32,292 nt of DNA, from assembly GCA_964394585.1 (NCBI GenBank), contig CAYMYI010000041.1, positions 1 through 32,292 on the forward strand, in the 5' to 3' direction. The position numbers and the translations under genes are program-made. Shown in pieces: positions 17,186 through 25,877 of the stretch. This DNA comes from CAYUJH01 sp964394585. GTDB lineage: Bacteria; Bacteroidota; Bacteroidia; Cytophagales; Flammeovirgaceae. Below the pieces are notes generated by a model that had not been told where the DNA came from, searched no databases, and saw only the letters and a program-made list of their open reading frames with translations. Each line of letters opens with the position of its first letter. The stretch's first letter is position 1.

Positions 17186-18367
17186 ATGAATTCCCCTTCT
17201 GAGCACTTCGAAACAAATGCAATCCGAACTCAGGTAAACCGCTCGGCAGAACGAGAACATGCCGTGCCGATTTTTGCAACTTCAAGCTTTGTATTTGAAG
17301 ATGCAGAGCAAGCACGCGCCTTGTTTGCCAACGAACAAGAAGGCAATATTTACTCTCGTTTCTCCAACCCAAATAACGATGAGCTCATCCAAAAAATGTG
17401 TTTGCTCGAAGGTACTGAAGATGGAATGGCGACCGCTTCGGGAATGGCTGCCATGTTTCTGAGCATGGCATCTTTTCTTAAAGCTGGTGACCATCTGATT
17501 GCCTCGCGCTCGCTTTTTGGTTCTACCCATCAAATCATCACACAGATTTTTCCCCGCTGGGGCATTACACATACCTACGTAGATATCCACCAACCCGAAA
17601 CTTGGGGAAAGGCAATTACTCCCCATACTAAATTACTATTTGTAGAAACTCCTTCGAACCCGGCACTCGACCTGATTGATCTTTCGTGGGCATCTGATTT
17701 TGCCCAACGGCATAATCTTATTTTCGTAGTAGATAACTGCTTTACCACTCCGTATTTGCAAAACCCTAAAGAATACGGAGCTGATATCGTTACACATTCC
17801 GCTACGAAATTTATCGATGGGCAAGGCCGTACCTTAGGCGGTATGGTTTTAGGAAGTAAAGAACTTATAAAAGAGGTGCGGTTCATGGCTAGGCACACCG
17901 GCCCTGCGCTTTCTCCTTTCCACGGGTGGATTCTTTCAAAAAGCCTAGAAACCCTGGCAGTTCGTATGGAAAAACATTGTCATAACGCCCATCGCCTCGC
18001 TGAATACCTTGAACAACACGCTGAAATTACTTTTGTAAAATATCCGTTCTTGCCTTCGCATCCACAATACGAATTGGCAAAAAAACAAATGCGCCTAGGC
18101 GGCGGTATGGTAAGTTTCGAAGTAAAAGGAGGACTGGAGCAAGGAAGAAAATTCTTGAATGCCTTACAAATGATTTCATTCACTGCAAACTTGGGCGATA
18201 CACGCACCATTGCTACTCACCCTGCTTCTACAACACACTCTAAACTAACCGAAGAAGAAAGAGCCGCTGTAGGCATTACCAACGGTATGATTCGCGTTTC
18301 GGTTGGCTTAGAGCATCTCAACGACATTATAGCCGATATCGAACAAGCATTACATGCTGGCAACTAA
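17186..18367 (+). CDS. metZ: O-succinylhomoserine sulfhydrylase (Cys/Met PLP enzyme)
   Basis: This is a Cys/Met-metabolism PLP enzyme of 393 residues. MetZ makes homocysteine directly from O-succinyl- or O-acetylhomoserine and sulfide in methionine synthesis. The PLP lysine is K208 in the context HSATKFIDGQGR, a spacing and sequence characteristic of MetZ rather than of cystathionine gamma-synthase. Other family marks are the IYSRFSNPNND substrate segment near 55, ASGMAAMF, FVETPSNPALDLID, the VVDNCFTTPYLQNP Asp that holds the PLP ring nitrogen, and ATHPASTTHSKL near the C-terminus. It follows ugd by 10 bases, so it may be cotranscribed, although the pathways are unrelated. Exact acyl-donor preference cannot be told from the sequence. 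Confidence 0.9.
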   Translation: MNSPSEHFETNAIRTQVNRSAEREHAVPIFATSSFVFEDAEQARALFANEQEGNIYSRFSNPNNDELIQKMCLLEGTEDGMATASGMAAMFLSMASFLKAGDHLIASRSLFGSTHQIITQIFPRWGITHTYVDIHQPETWGKAITPHTKLLFVETPSNPALDLIDLSWASDFAQRHNLIFVVDNCFTTPYLQNPKEYGADIVTHSATKFIDGQGRTLGGMVLGSKELIKEVRFMARHTGPALSPFHGWILSKSLETLAVRMEKHCHNAHRLAEYLEQHAEITFVKYPFLPSHPQYELAKKQMRLGGGMVSFEVKGGLEQGRKFLNALQMISFTANLGDTRTIATHPASTTHSKLTEEERAAVGITNGMIRVSVGLEHLNDIIADIEQALHAGN

Positions 18368-18531
18368 ATTAGTTAGCCACAAGTTGTCTGATTCTATGCA
18401 CTGTTCAAGAAAATCAAATCAAGGTAATCCTCGAACAGATAAATCTTGGTATCATTGCATATGGCGGTTGGCTTTACATTCTTAAAGCAACTTAAATGAC
18501 CATTGTTATTAACACTAATATTTGAAAGAGG
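18368..18531. other. Spacer before the AT-rich DUF3667-like gene
   Basis: These 164 bases hold no supported gene, terminator or clear promoter. They mark the left edge of an AT-rich patch that continues through the next gene to about 19225. Confidence 0.4.
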
Positions 18532-19225
18532 ATGACGTGTATTTCATGTGGACATGAACATGATGATGATGATAAGTTCTGCCCGAACTGTGGTGAAAGA
18601 AGTGGTATAGAAAGAATTACAATTTCCTCGATAACTAAAAGCACTTTTTCAACTATAACAAATATGGNNNNNNNNNNTTTTATTCAACTTAAAAGCCTTA
18701 TTTTTCAATCCAAAAAGAGTTATAACCGACTACATCAATGGGAAAAGAAAACGAATTTTAAACCCTATTTCATATTTAATATTTTCAACTACCTTTTATT
18801 TAGTAGTAATCGAACTATTCAAAATTCCAAAAGAACCTGTAGATGTTCCTAAGATACACAAAATAGGATACGAAGTCGGAAAGTTTATTCGTGAATACAT
18901 TAAATACTTCTGGATATTTTCAATCGTTCCGTTGGGGATTTCACTTAAATTAATTTTCAAGAAGTATAACTATCCCGAACACCTTACTGTAAGTTCTTTT
19001 ATAATAGCTCAAGCAACACTTATAGGGATAATCAGCTACTTATTATTTCAATTCCCGTTGATTTTTGACCCCTTTGTTTATGGTTTTATATTCTTTTTAA
19101 TCTTCAAAACCTATAAAGAAGGTAACACTGTTATAGAACCATTACTAATGACTTTAGCCGTTCTGATTTTATTTATACTTCAATGGTTTTTAATTCTTGT
19201 AACAATTGGATTACTAAAAGCATAA
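18532..19225 (+). CDS. DUF3667-like zinc-ribbon membrane protein, interrupted by assembly gap
   Basis: The N-terminal part encodes a four-cysteine zinc ribbon (C3, C6, C17, C20 in CISCGH and FCPNCGE) and a linker ending ITNM just before the run of N. After the gap, a different frame reads LFNLKALFFNPKRVI, then a TDYINGKRKRILNP segment and about four hydrophobic helices ending in VTIGLLKA and a TAA at 19223-19225. Together these give the family pattern of zinc ribbon, P-x-x-V-I-x-x-Y-x-x-G-K-R, and TM helices, as in DUF3667-like proteins; function unknown. The two halves fit one gene if the true missing length is a multiple of three (nine bases would restore a family-typical DRGF-like turn), rather than ten. 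The gene is AT-rich compared with its neighbours, suggesting acquisition. A reading that runs straight through the gap gives a false 106-residue product. Confidence 0.75.
18668..18677. other. Assembly gap of 10 N
   Basis: Ten unresolved bases interrupt the DUF3667-like gene. The coding frames on either side differ by one, so the placeholder length is probably not the true length. Confidence 0.99.
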
Positions 19226-19346
19226 GCACATGCTCCTCTAAACATTGCCAGATATAAATCAGCGTAAACAGGACTTCTGCCTTCACGTTGAACTGCTACT
19301 CTAGCATATAAACCCAACAATTGGCTCCGGCAATTACTCTGCTGCC
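19226..19346. other. Spacer between convergent genes
   Basis: These 121 bases separate the DUF3667-like stop from the stop of the T9SS fragment on the other strand. I see no terminator with a T-tract in either direction and no start codon with a supported frame. A minus-strand open stretch here lacks an ATG and homology that I recognise. Confidence 0.4.
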
Positions 19347-20354
19347 TCACTGTACCCAAACGCTCTGGGTAACTACTCCCTCGGTAGTAGTTACCTTCAA
19401 CAGATACATTCCGCTAGGTAACGAAGGAAGCGCAATGGTATGCTGAGTGATTCCCTCTCTGAGTTTCCACTTGTCTACTAATTTACCATCGGGTTGCCAC
19501 AAGGCCACTTCAGTGTCTTTTGAAGTTGCTTGTGGGAACGCAATTCGTATAGACTCGCTTGCAGGGTTAGGCCAAACTTGTAAGTGTTGCTGTTCTTTAT
19601 TGTTATCTAAACTGGTTATTACATTCACAGGAATTTCCTGGGTAAACACTTCAGAGCGCCTGGCAATCGTTTGAAGTTCTTCTAAGGAATTTGCATACAA
19701 TATCACCATGGCTACGGTAGTAGAATTTCCTTTGTAAAACGGACTGAGGTCAGCACCCACTATATGTGCCAAATTGCCTTCTTCTGCGAAATCAGCCGTT
19801 ACACCCTGAGAAACCACTGTGTACTTTTCAGCATCGGTAAACCCATCGGTAATATCGACCCCTCCTGCCGATGCCTGCTCCATATTGATAACTTGGTGTA
19901 TCGGTTGTGCATTCAAAATTTTAATACCTATATACCCGCCGCCTTCTTGGTAAAGATACCCCATGTTTAAGGCTGCATCCCATCCTGCTTTTTCTGGGGT
20001 AAGGTCAGGGAGGTTCCAATCGGCGAATAAAGTAAAATAACACTCCGGCAAAGTTGCCCCGCTCACATTGGTGATGTCGTATTGTACAATGATGTAATTC
20101 AAATCTTCGGTAGAGGCATACCCCCAAATCGTTTGGTCAATATCTAGCCCAACGGGATTTGGGTTTGCAGAATAATCTTCAAAACTCCCTTTTACAGAAA
20201 GTCGATTGCCTTCGTATTCATGTAATTGCATTCCCGACAGCTCTAAGCGTGGTATTGCGGTAAAATCATCATTAAGAACTTCGGGCGTATCGCCAGCAAT
20301 GGCATCGGAAACCCGCTCTGGCGAAGCAGCAATTACCAATCCTGATGCGTTCAT
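19347..20354 (-). CDS. C-terminal part of split T9SS-exported subtilase (beta-rich region plus type A sorting domain)
   Basis: This 335-residue ORF has no signal peptide. Its first residues, MNASGLVIAASPERVSDAI, continue the beta-strand pattern that ends the upstream subtilase ORF. Residues about 30-250 resemble the beta-sandwich region that follows the catalytic domain in T9SS subtilases, with an LNYIIVQYDITN block like the usual DY-x-I-x-E-Y-x-I motif. Residues 258-335 are a T9SS type A sorting domain: WPNPAS at 261-266, LPSGMYLLKV near 312-321 and a final SVWVQ. That domain directs outer-membrane export and surface attachment, which makes no sense without a Sec signal. The ORFs overlap by four bases (20351-20354), so a single gene broken by a -1 frameshift is much more likely than two genes. 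Confidence 0.85.
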   Translation of the reverse strand: MNASGLVIAASPERVSDAIAGDTPEVLNDDFTAIPRLELSGMQLHEYEGNRLSVKGSFEDYSANPNPVGLDIDQTIWGYASTEDLNYIIVQYDITNVSGATLPECYFTLFADWNLPDLTPEKAGWDAALNMGYLYQEGGGYIGIKILNAQPIHQVINMEQASAGGVDITDGFTDAEKYTVVSQGVTADFAEEGNLAHIVGADLSPFYKGNSTTVAMVILYANSLEELQTIARRSEVFTQEIPVNVITSLDNNKEQQHLQVWPNPASESIRIAFPQATSKDTEVALWQPDGKLVDKWKLREGITQHTIALPSLPSGMYLLKVTTTEGVVTQSVWVQ

Positions 20355-22159
20355 AATGTTAATTCCGCCCGTTGTGGATTCCCTAATGGGTTGGAGCCAC
20401 CATCAAAATAGAACCCTGGCCCACGAGGATCGTTTGGCACGCCTGTGATTCCAATTCGACCATCGGAATCCATTCCCAAGCCCATCCGATTAAACTTAAA
20501 CACAAGTGGATCGGGGCGTAGGGGCAGCACTAAAAAATGGTAATCAGTGTACGCTCCGTCAACAAAACCAAACCGCAACGGAAATTTTTCATTCACAGGC
20601 ACATTTGGTGCTACCTTCACCGTAAACGTTGCCTTGCTTTCTTGGAGTGTTCCTACACTGCCTAAAACTACCTCTCCATTTTCTATGGTAATGTATGGCG
20701 AGTTTGTAGTGAGTATTACCCTGGCATTTTGCGTTGGTGCTAAATAATTGGTGAAAGATGCGGTAAGCGAAATCGTTTCGCCGGGCACTAATCGACTCCT
20801 TAGCGACGATTGAATAGCATAGCCTGTAAGCCGAAGAGCCGGTGTAGAGTCTTTTTCAGTCATTGCCCTCAGCATGTTTAAGCGCCCTTTGCCGAGTAAA
20901 TCGCGATAATTTTGATTCGCCGCGACAGCGTACACATCATCGGCAGTCACCCGAATTAATTCAGCAATTTGCTTACCGCTTAGTTCGGGAAATTTCGATT
21001 TGAGCAAAGCAACTCCTCCTGCTACAAATGGCGCTGCATACGAAGAACCTGTAATGCTAAGGCGATAGCCGCTAGCACCCTGCGTAGTGGGAATTCCTAC
21101 GCCTGGTGCCATGATATCAACCAACTCGTTATTGGTACTCGACCCAAACCGCTCATCTGAAGCATTCGAGTAGGTTACGGAAAGAACGTTTTCGTACGAA
21201 GCCGGATAGTACGCTCCATGGCTTGCCGTATTGCCTGCAGCTCCCACAAAAACAACATTTTTCTCGTTCACGCAGTAGTCTACAATTTCTTGTTCGTATC
21301 GCGAAGGAAATCCCTGCCTTCCCCACGAAAGGTTAATCACATCGGCGCCATTATCAGCAGCATATTTCACCGCCTCAAACGTATTTACATAGGCTCCATC
21401 GCTACTGCGCGCCACTTTTAAAGGCATTATTTTACAAAAAGGTGCCACCCCAAATACGCCTACTTGATTGTTTACTTTCGCGGCGATGATACCGGCTACT
21501 TGCATACCATGCTGATGGCGTGTTTCTTCTACATCGGCATCAAAATCGCCAAAATCGTATCCGTATACATCGTCGATATAGCCATTTTGGTCATCGTCTA
21601 CGCCGGGAGTTGCATTGATTTCCCCTTGGTTTACATAAAACTGTTCGCTCAAATCGGGGTGTTGCATTCTAAAACCTGCATCCACCACGGCGACTACCAC
21701 CTCGTGGCTACCCATCGTGTAGTCCCAAGCTTCGTATACTTTGGAGACAGAGTGCCCCCAATGCAAGGCAGCGTGTTCGTCGTTAGGAATATCTTCTAAA
21801 GGAAAATATATGTATGATGGCTCCGCATATTCTACCCAATCTGCCGCGGCTAGCATCTCAAGCACCTGTTCTACCGTGTTATGTTGTATAGAAAGTTCAT
21901 ATAACTGATCAAGTTGGTAGCGAGTTCTGCGTATTGTACTAGTGGTTCGTGGAAACAGTTGCCGCGTTTCAATTACTCCTAACGCTTTGAGTTGATGGCG
22001 AAATTCGGCATTACGGATGTTTCGTTTCTCGCCATTAGGCATCGTTTTCAGCTTTACAACGACTTTACCTGCCTCCCACAAAGTTTGGGCACTTCCTCGA
22101 GTATGAATTACCCCTAAAAACAAGAATAGTAAGAGAGCTAAGCGCAAAGAAAGTATCAT
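20351..22159 (-). CDS. N-terminal and catalytic part of split S8 subtilase
   Basis: This 602-residue ORF encodes a secreted serine protease of family S8. A Sec signal peptide covers about 1-24, and a propeptide-like region follows to about 125. The catalytic triad is D160 (VVAVVDAGF), H217 (RHQHGMQVAG) and S373 (TGSSYAAPFVAGG, with Tyr in place of the more usual Met), and the oxyanion Asn is N310 in VGAAGN. DDDQNGYIDD near 188-197 looks like a calcium-binding loop. Residues about 430-602 are a beta-rich region that stops abruptly after AELTL. The frame then continues at -1 in the overlapping 335-residue ORF, which carries the T9SS sorting domain. Joined, the protein would be about 937 residues, normal for T9SS subtilases. 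As written, the protease would lack its export tail. Confidence 0.92.
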   Translation of the reverse strand: MILSLRLALLLFLFLGVIHTRGSAQTLWEAGKVVVKLKTMPNGEKRNIRNAEFRHQLKALGVIETRQLFPRTTSTIRRTRYQLDQLYELSIQHNTVEQVLEMLAAADWVEYAEPSYIYFPLEDIPNDEHAALHWGHSVSKVYEAWDYTMGSHEVVVAVVDAGFRMQHPDLSEQFYVNQGEINATPGVDDDQNGYIDDVYGYDFGDFDADVEETRHQHGMQVAGIIAAKVNNQVGVFGVAPFCKIMPLKVARSSDGAYVNTFEAVKYAADNGADVINLSWGRQGFPSRYEQEIVDYCVNEKNVVFVGAAGNTASHGAYYPASYENVLSVTYSNASDERFGSSTNNELVDIMAPGVGIPTTQGASGYRLSITGSSYAAPFVAGGVALLKSKFPELSGKQIAELIRVTADDVYAVAANQNYRDLLGKGRLNMLRAMTEKDSTPALRLTGYAIQSSLRSRLVPGETISLTASFTNYLAPTQNARVILTTNSPYITIENGEVVLGSVGTLQESKATFTVKVAPNVPVNEKFPLRFGFVDGAYTDYHFLVLPLRPDPLVFKFNRMGLGMDSDGRIGITGVPNDPRGPGFYFDGGSNPLGNPQRAELTL

Positions 22160-22244
22160 GGAAACGGCTTTTTGTGAAAAGTTAAGTATCTTGAAAGATA
22201 GAAACTGAAATAATCACTCACTAATTAAAACGGACAAGGTAAAT

Positions 22245-24008
22245 ATGAAAATCGAACGCGTTTTTGATCTACTCTACTATCAGTTAGCTACCTATCCTAA
22301 AACGGATTGTTTGAATGCAAAAGTTGCAGGCGAGTGGAAACATTACAGCACTCAAGAGGTAGTCGAAATTGTAGAAAATGTAGCAATGGGGCTACGCGAT
22401 ATGGGCATTACCCCCGGCGATAAAATTGCAATTGTTGGCAAAAATCGCCCGGAGTGGAACTTCGTAGACTTAGGTATGCAGCTAATTGGTGCTACGAGCG
22501 TACCTATGTACCCTACCATCACTATTGAAGATTATGCCTATATTTTTAAGCATGCAGAAGTTAAGATGGTATTTGTAGAAGATGAAGACCTTCTTGGTAA
22601 AGTGCACGCTGCTACCCAAGAAAATCCTGTAGAGCATGTATTCTCGTTTGATGTACTAAATGGCTGCCAACATTGGGAAACCATTGCAGAAAGAGGTAAA
22701 ACACTTGATAAAGCTCCTCTAGCCGAGACGAAAGCAGCCGTAAAACCCGAAGATCTTCTTACCATTATCTACACGTCGGGAACCACCGGTCGGCCCAAAG
22801 GGGTGATGTTATCGCACAAAAATATTATGAGCAATAGCATAGCCGTTGCCGAACGTACACCGGTAATTTTAGGCAGAAGCCGTGCAGTAAGTTTCTTGCC
22901 TCTGTGCCATATTTACGAGCGCACCGGGATTTACTTCTATCTATACGCTGGCATTTCGGTATATTATGCACAAAGCCTTGATACCATCGGCGATGATATC
23001 CGCGAGGTAAAACCACATTTGTTCAACACAGTACCGCGCTTACTAGAAAAAATCTATGACAAAATCGAAGCAAAAGGGAAAGAACTGACCGGCATTGCCC
23101 ATACCCTATTCTTTTGGGCACTCGATTTAGCCAAACAATATGAGCCCCACAAACCCAATGGTTTTTTCTATAACCTCAAACTTGCTGTTGCCGACAAACT
23201 CATTTTTAGCAAATGGCGTGCGGCTTTAGGTGGCGAAATTATGGCTATCAATTCGGGAGCTGCCGCATTACAACCTCGGCTTGGACGTATCTTTTGGGCA
23301 GCAGGCGTGCGTATTTGCGAAGGCTATGGCCTTACTGAAACTTCGCCGGTTATCACTGCGAGCATTCCTGAACATCAAGATATGCGAATTGGCTGTGTAG
23401 GTACTCCAATCAGCGGGGTGGAAATTAAAATTGCTGAAGACGGTGAAATCCTCTGCAAAGGAGACAACGTAATGATGGGCTACTACAAAGAACCTGAGCT
23501 TACTGCCGAGGTACTCGAAGATGACGGCTGGTTCCATACCGGAGATATTGGCGAAATCCTGGAAGGAAAGTACCTGCGCATTACCGACCGTAAAAAAGAA
23601 ATGTTCAAAACCTCGGGCGGGAAATATATTGCTCCACAACTGATGGAAAATAAATTCAAAGAAAGCTCTTTCATTGAGCAAATTGCCGTAATTGGCAATA
23701 ATCGCAAGTTTCCTTCAGCTCTGATCGTTCCAAACTTTGAAGCCCTCACCCCATGGCTGAAAGAAAAAGGCATCTCTGCTTCAGCTCCCGATGAAATTAT
23801 TGCACATAAAGAGGTGTATGAACTTTTCGCGAAAGAAGTGGAAACCTACAACCAAAATTTTGGGCAGTGGGAAAAGATTAAGAAATTCACGCTATTGCCG
23901 ACCATTTGGGGGATTGATACCGGTGAACTTACGCCTACCTTAAAGCTAAAGCGCCGCATCATCGACCAGAAATACGCAAACCAAATAGAAGCCATGTACA
24001 CCGACTAA
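22245..24008 (+). CDS. Long-chain fatty acid-CoA ligase
   Basis: This 587-residue enzyme of the adenylate-forming family activates long-chain fatty acids to acyl-CoA with ATP, feeding beta-oxidation or lipid synthesis at the membrane. The P-loop-like A3 motif YTSGTTGRPKG is at 176-186. CHIYERTG (about 222-229) is typical of the long-chain group, EGYGLTETSPVI is the A5 motif, and DGWFHTGDIG and RITDRKKEMFKTSGGK are the A7-A8 motifs. The last residues carry the TPTLKLKR lysine region (A10). The length matches the FadD15-like class with the GYYKEPE segment rather than short acetyl-CoA synthetases. It is divergent from the subtilase (85-base spacer) and followed by the DUF350 gene 35 bases downstream, likely one unit. 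Confidence 0.93.
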   Translation: MKIERVFDLLYYQLATYPKTDCLNAKVAGEWKHYSTQEVVEIVENVAMGLRDMGITPGDKIAIVGKNRPEWNFVDLGMQLIGATSVPMYPTITIEDYAYIFKHAEVKMVFVEDEDLLGKVHAATQENPVEHVFSFDVLNGCQHWETIAERGKTLDKAPLAETKAAVKPEDLLTIIYTSGTTGRPKGVMLSHKNIMSNSIAVAERTPVILGRSRAVSFLPLCHIYERTGIYFYLYAGISVYYAQSLDTIGDDIREVKPHLFNTVPRLLEKIYDKIEAKGKELTGIAHTLFFWALDLAKQYEPHKPNGFFYNLKLAVADKLIFSKWRAALGGEIMAINSGAAALQPRLGRIFWAAGVRICEGYGLTETSPVITASIPEHQDMRIGCVGTPISGVEIKIAEDGEILCKGDNVMMGYYKEPELTAEVLEDDGWFHTGDIGEILEGKYLRITDRKKEMFKTSGGKYIAPQLMENKFKESSFIEQIAVIGNNRKFPSALIVPNFEALTPWLKEKGISASAPDEIIAHKEVYELFAKEVETYNQNFGQWEKIKKFTLLPTIWGIDTGELTPTLKLKRRIIDQKYANQIEAMYTD

Positions 24009-24043
24009 TTTTTTTGCTTCATTTCATAAATTTTGTTTAGCTC

Positions 24044-24916
24044 ATGGAAATTTTGGAAACCTTTCAGGAAGAATTTGCCGGCCCTTTTGCCACGCTATTC
24101 CTCTACATTCTATTGTTTTTACTTGCTAAGTGGCTTAAAGGCACACTTTCTCCCTACAACCTTGATAAGCAACTTACACACCACGATAACCTCGCGATGG
24201 CTCTGAGTGCTTCTGGCTATTTCTTAGGGATGACAGCAATTTTTGTAGGGGCTATGTTGGGACCTTCGCAAAGTTTACTGGTAGACCTAGGAAATATCGC
24301 AGCATATTCAGTAGCAGGTATTTTATTGCTTAACCTAGCGCGCGTTATCAATGATAAACTTGTGCTCAGCAAATTTTCCACGCTTAAAGAAATCATTGAA
24401 GATAAAAACCCAGGCACTGGGGTGGTTCAAGGAGCTGCCTACCTAGCCACCGGCCTCATCATGGCTGGTTCCTTGCACGGACAGGGAGGAGGTCCACTTA
24501 CTGCTATCGTGTTTTTTGTGGTAGGGCAGTTGGCGCTCATCATCTTCGCATTCATTTATAATAAACTTACTCCTTACTCAATCCACGAGGAAATTGAAAA
24601 AGACAACACTGCCGCAGGATTGGGATTTGCCGGAGGCATCATTTCTATCGGAATTATCATGATGGAAGCCGTTTCGGGTGATTTTACAGGGTGGGTCGAA
24701 AACTTAACTCCCATTGTTTACAACGTAGGCGCTATTTTTATTTTGCTAATTGTAGTTCGCCTTTTCTTCGACAAGTTTGTACTCTACAAGTCAGATTTAA
24801 ACGAAGAAATTGTAAAAGACCGCAACGTAGGCGCTGGTCTGTTAGAAATGATGATTTCCATTGCATTTTCCGTAGTTTTATTAGTACTTCTCATGCATTC
24901 TGCAGGTTCTTTATAA
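24044..24916 (+). CDS. DUF350 membrane protein with internal duplication
   Basis: This 290-residue protein has about eight hydrophobic helices and two DUF350-like halves. The halves align by eye: NLDKQLTHHDNLAMAL in the first matches SIHEEIEKDNTAAGLGFAGG in the second, and TLKEIIEDKNPGTGV matches DLNEEIVKDRNVGAGL. So the motif E-I-x-x-D-x-N-x-G-x-G recurs four times, once before each helix pair, pointing to repeated duplication. The function of DUF350 is unknown; it is an inner-membrane family. It lies 35 bases behind the acyl-CoA ligase and is closed by a strong terminator, so the two probably form one operon. A lipid-related role would be guesswork. Confidence 0.85.
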   Translation: MEILETFQEEFAGPFATLFLYILLFLLAKWLKGTLSPYNLDKQLTHHDNLAMALSASGYFLGMTAIFVGAMLGPSQSLLVDLGNIAAYSVAGILLLNLARVINDKLVLSKFSTLKEIIEDKNPGTGVVQGAAYLATGLIMAGSLHGQGGGPLTAIVFFVVGQLALIIFAFIYNKLTPYSIHEEIEKDNTAAGLGFAGGIISIGIIMMEAVSGDFTGWVENLTPIVYNVGAIFILLIVVRLFFDKFVLYKSDLNEEIVKDRNVGAGLLEMMISIAFSVVLLVLLMHSAGSL

Positions 24917-24925
24917 GAAGAAATT

Positions 24926-24958
24926 AAAAAAAGAGGTGTTTTTACAACACCTCTTTTT
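24926..24958. terminator. Bidirectional terminator between DUF350 and MBL-fold genes
   Basis: GAGGTGTT (24933-24940) pairs with AACACCTC (24946-24953) around a TTTAC loop. An A-tract before and a T-tract after extend the stem and give a U-run in both directions. It serves the plus-strand DUF350 gene and the minus-strand hydrolase gene. Confidence 0.88.
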
Positions 24959-24981
24959 GTATTTACTCATTTCTTTCTGCA

Positions 24982-25737
24982 TTATTGAGCATACCAATCG
25001 CGCAGGCGAACGTCAATAGTGGCATCTACATCATTCACCAATTTTTTGAATGCTTCTACATCGGCGAACTTACCACCACCTCCTCGATAATGGAAAGGAT
25101 ATACCACTTTGGGTTTAAAATCTAATACAGCGTCAGCCGCTTGGTTAATATCCATTGTGTAAGGAAGATTCATACATACAAAAGCCACATCAATTTGTTG
25201 GAGCGCACGCATTTCAGCAATATCTTCGGTATCGCCCGAAATGTAAAATCGTTTTCCGGCAATGGTAAGCACATACCCGTTGCCCCTTCCTTTCGGGTGT
25301 CTGGAATCTGCTGTCTCAGGGAGGTTATACATTGGTATTGCCTCGATCGATATTTCGTTCCAAGTAGTAGTTTCTCCATTTTTTAACAATCGCACATCCT
25401 TTGCCTTGTTTGCCAATGCCCCCATTTTCTCTTTCACGGCTGGCGGTACAATCAACTCTGTTTCCGACAAATCAAGGGCTTCTAACGTTGAGGTATTCAG
25501 GTGGTCGCCATGCACATCGGTTATTAAAATAAGATCGGCATTGGGTTTTCCTTCAAATTTTTCAGCACCACCATATGGATCTACATAAATGGTAAAACCG
25601 TTCCATTCCAAAATCATTGTGGAATGGAGGATGGGGTGTAATGTTACATTACCGTTTTCCGTGGGGATTTCGTCGGTTTGCGAAAATCCTATCAGCATAT
25701 TGGCTAATAGCCCAATCAGTAGTAGCGTTTTTTTCAT
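24982..25737 (-). CDS. Secreted metallo-beta-lactamase-fold hydrolase
   Basis: The 251-residue product starts with a Sec signal peptide (about 1-19, ending GFSQ), so it acts in the periplasm or outside. The rest is a UlaG-like metallo-beta-lactamase fold: GFTIYVDPYGGAEKF, the metal motif ITDVHGDHL at 72-80, the FYISGDTED region with the bridging Asp, and the late VYPFHYRGGGG with the last metal His. The first His of the usual HxHxDH motif is Asp here (D74, then H76, D78, H79), which I recall as common in Bacteroidota relatives but cannot check. Substrate is unknown; relatives include lactonases and phosphodiesterases. The ATG at 25737 gives a good signal peptide. It is divergent from the PolX gene. 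Confidence 0.88.
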   Translation of the reverse strand: MKKTLLLIGLLANMLIGFSQTDEIPTENGNVTLHPILHSTMILEWNGFTIYVDPYGGAEKFEGKPNADLILITDVHGDHLNTSTLEALDLSETELIVPPAVKEKMGALANKAKDVRLLKNGETTTWNEISIEAIPMYNLPETADSRHPKGRGNGYVLTIAGKRFYISGDTEDIAEMRALQQIDVAFVCMNLPYTMDINQAADAVLDFKPKVVYPFHYRGGGGKFADVEAFKKLVNDVDATIDVRLRDWYAQ

Positions 25738-25835
25738 AATTATAGAAGCCTTTGGTTATACAATTCTTGTAGCTACAACTTTTTGCCCTTCAAAAAGTTC
25801 ACCCGAGTTCTCCGCCTAATTTGAATCAGCAGTCC

Positions 25836-25843
25836 TACCTTTG
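25836..25843 (+). promoter_or_regulatory. Candidate -7 box for the PolX-like gene
   Basis: TACCTTTG fits TAnnTTTG, about 35 bases before the ATG at 25878. The only TTTG upstream (25820-25823) is 12 bases away, too close for the normal 19-21 spacing, so only the -7 part is supported. Confidence 0.4.
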
Positions 25844-25877
25844 TATCATCCGTTTTTTACATATATGCTGAGTGATT

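Noticed and set aside
18532..18852. A 106-residue ORF reading through the N gap
   Set aside because: After the gap this frame gives a low-quality sequence ending in CRCS, while another frame gives the family motif and TM helices; the run through the gap is an artefact of its length.
19226..19346. An open minus-strand stretch of about 60 codons running into the antisense of the DUF3667-like gene
   Set aside because: It has no ATG in the spacer, no family I recognise and overlaps a better-supported gene; possibly a remnant but not supportable.
20340..20365. Programmed -1 frameshift in the subtilase
   Set aside because: No classical slippery heptamer or downstream structure is evident at the overlap; a single-base loss or sequence error is simpler, though not proven.
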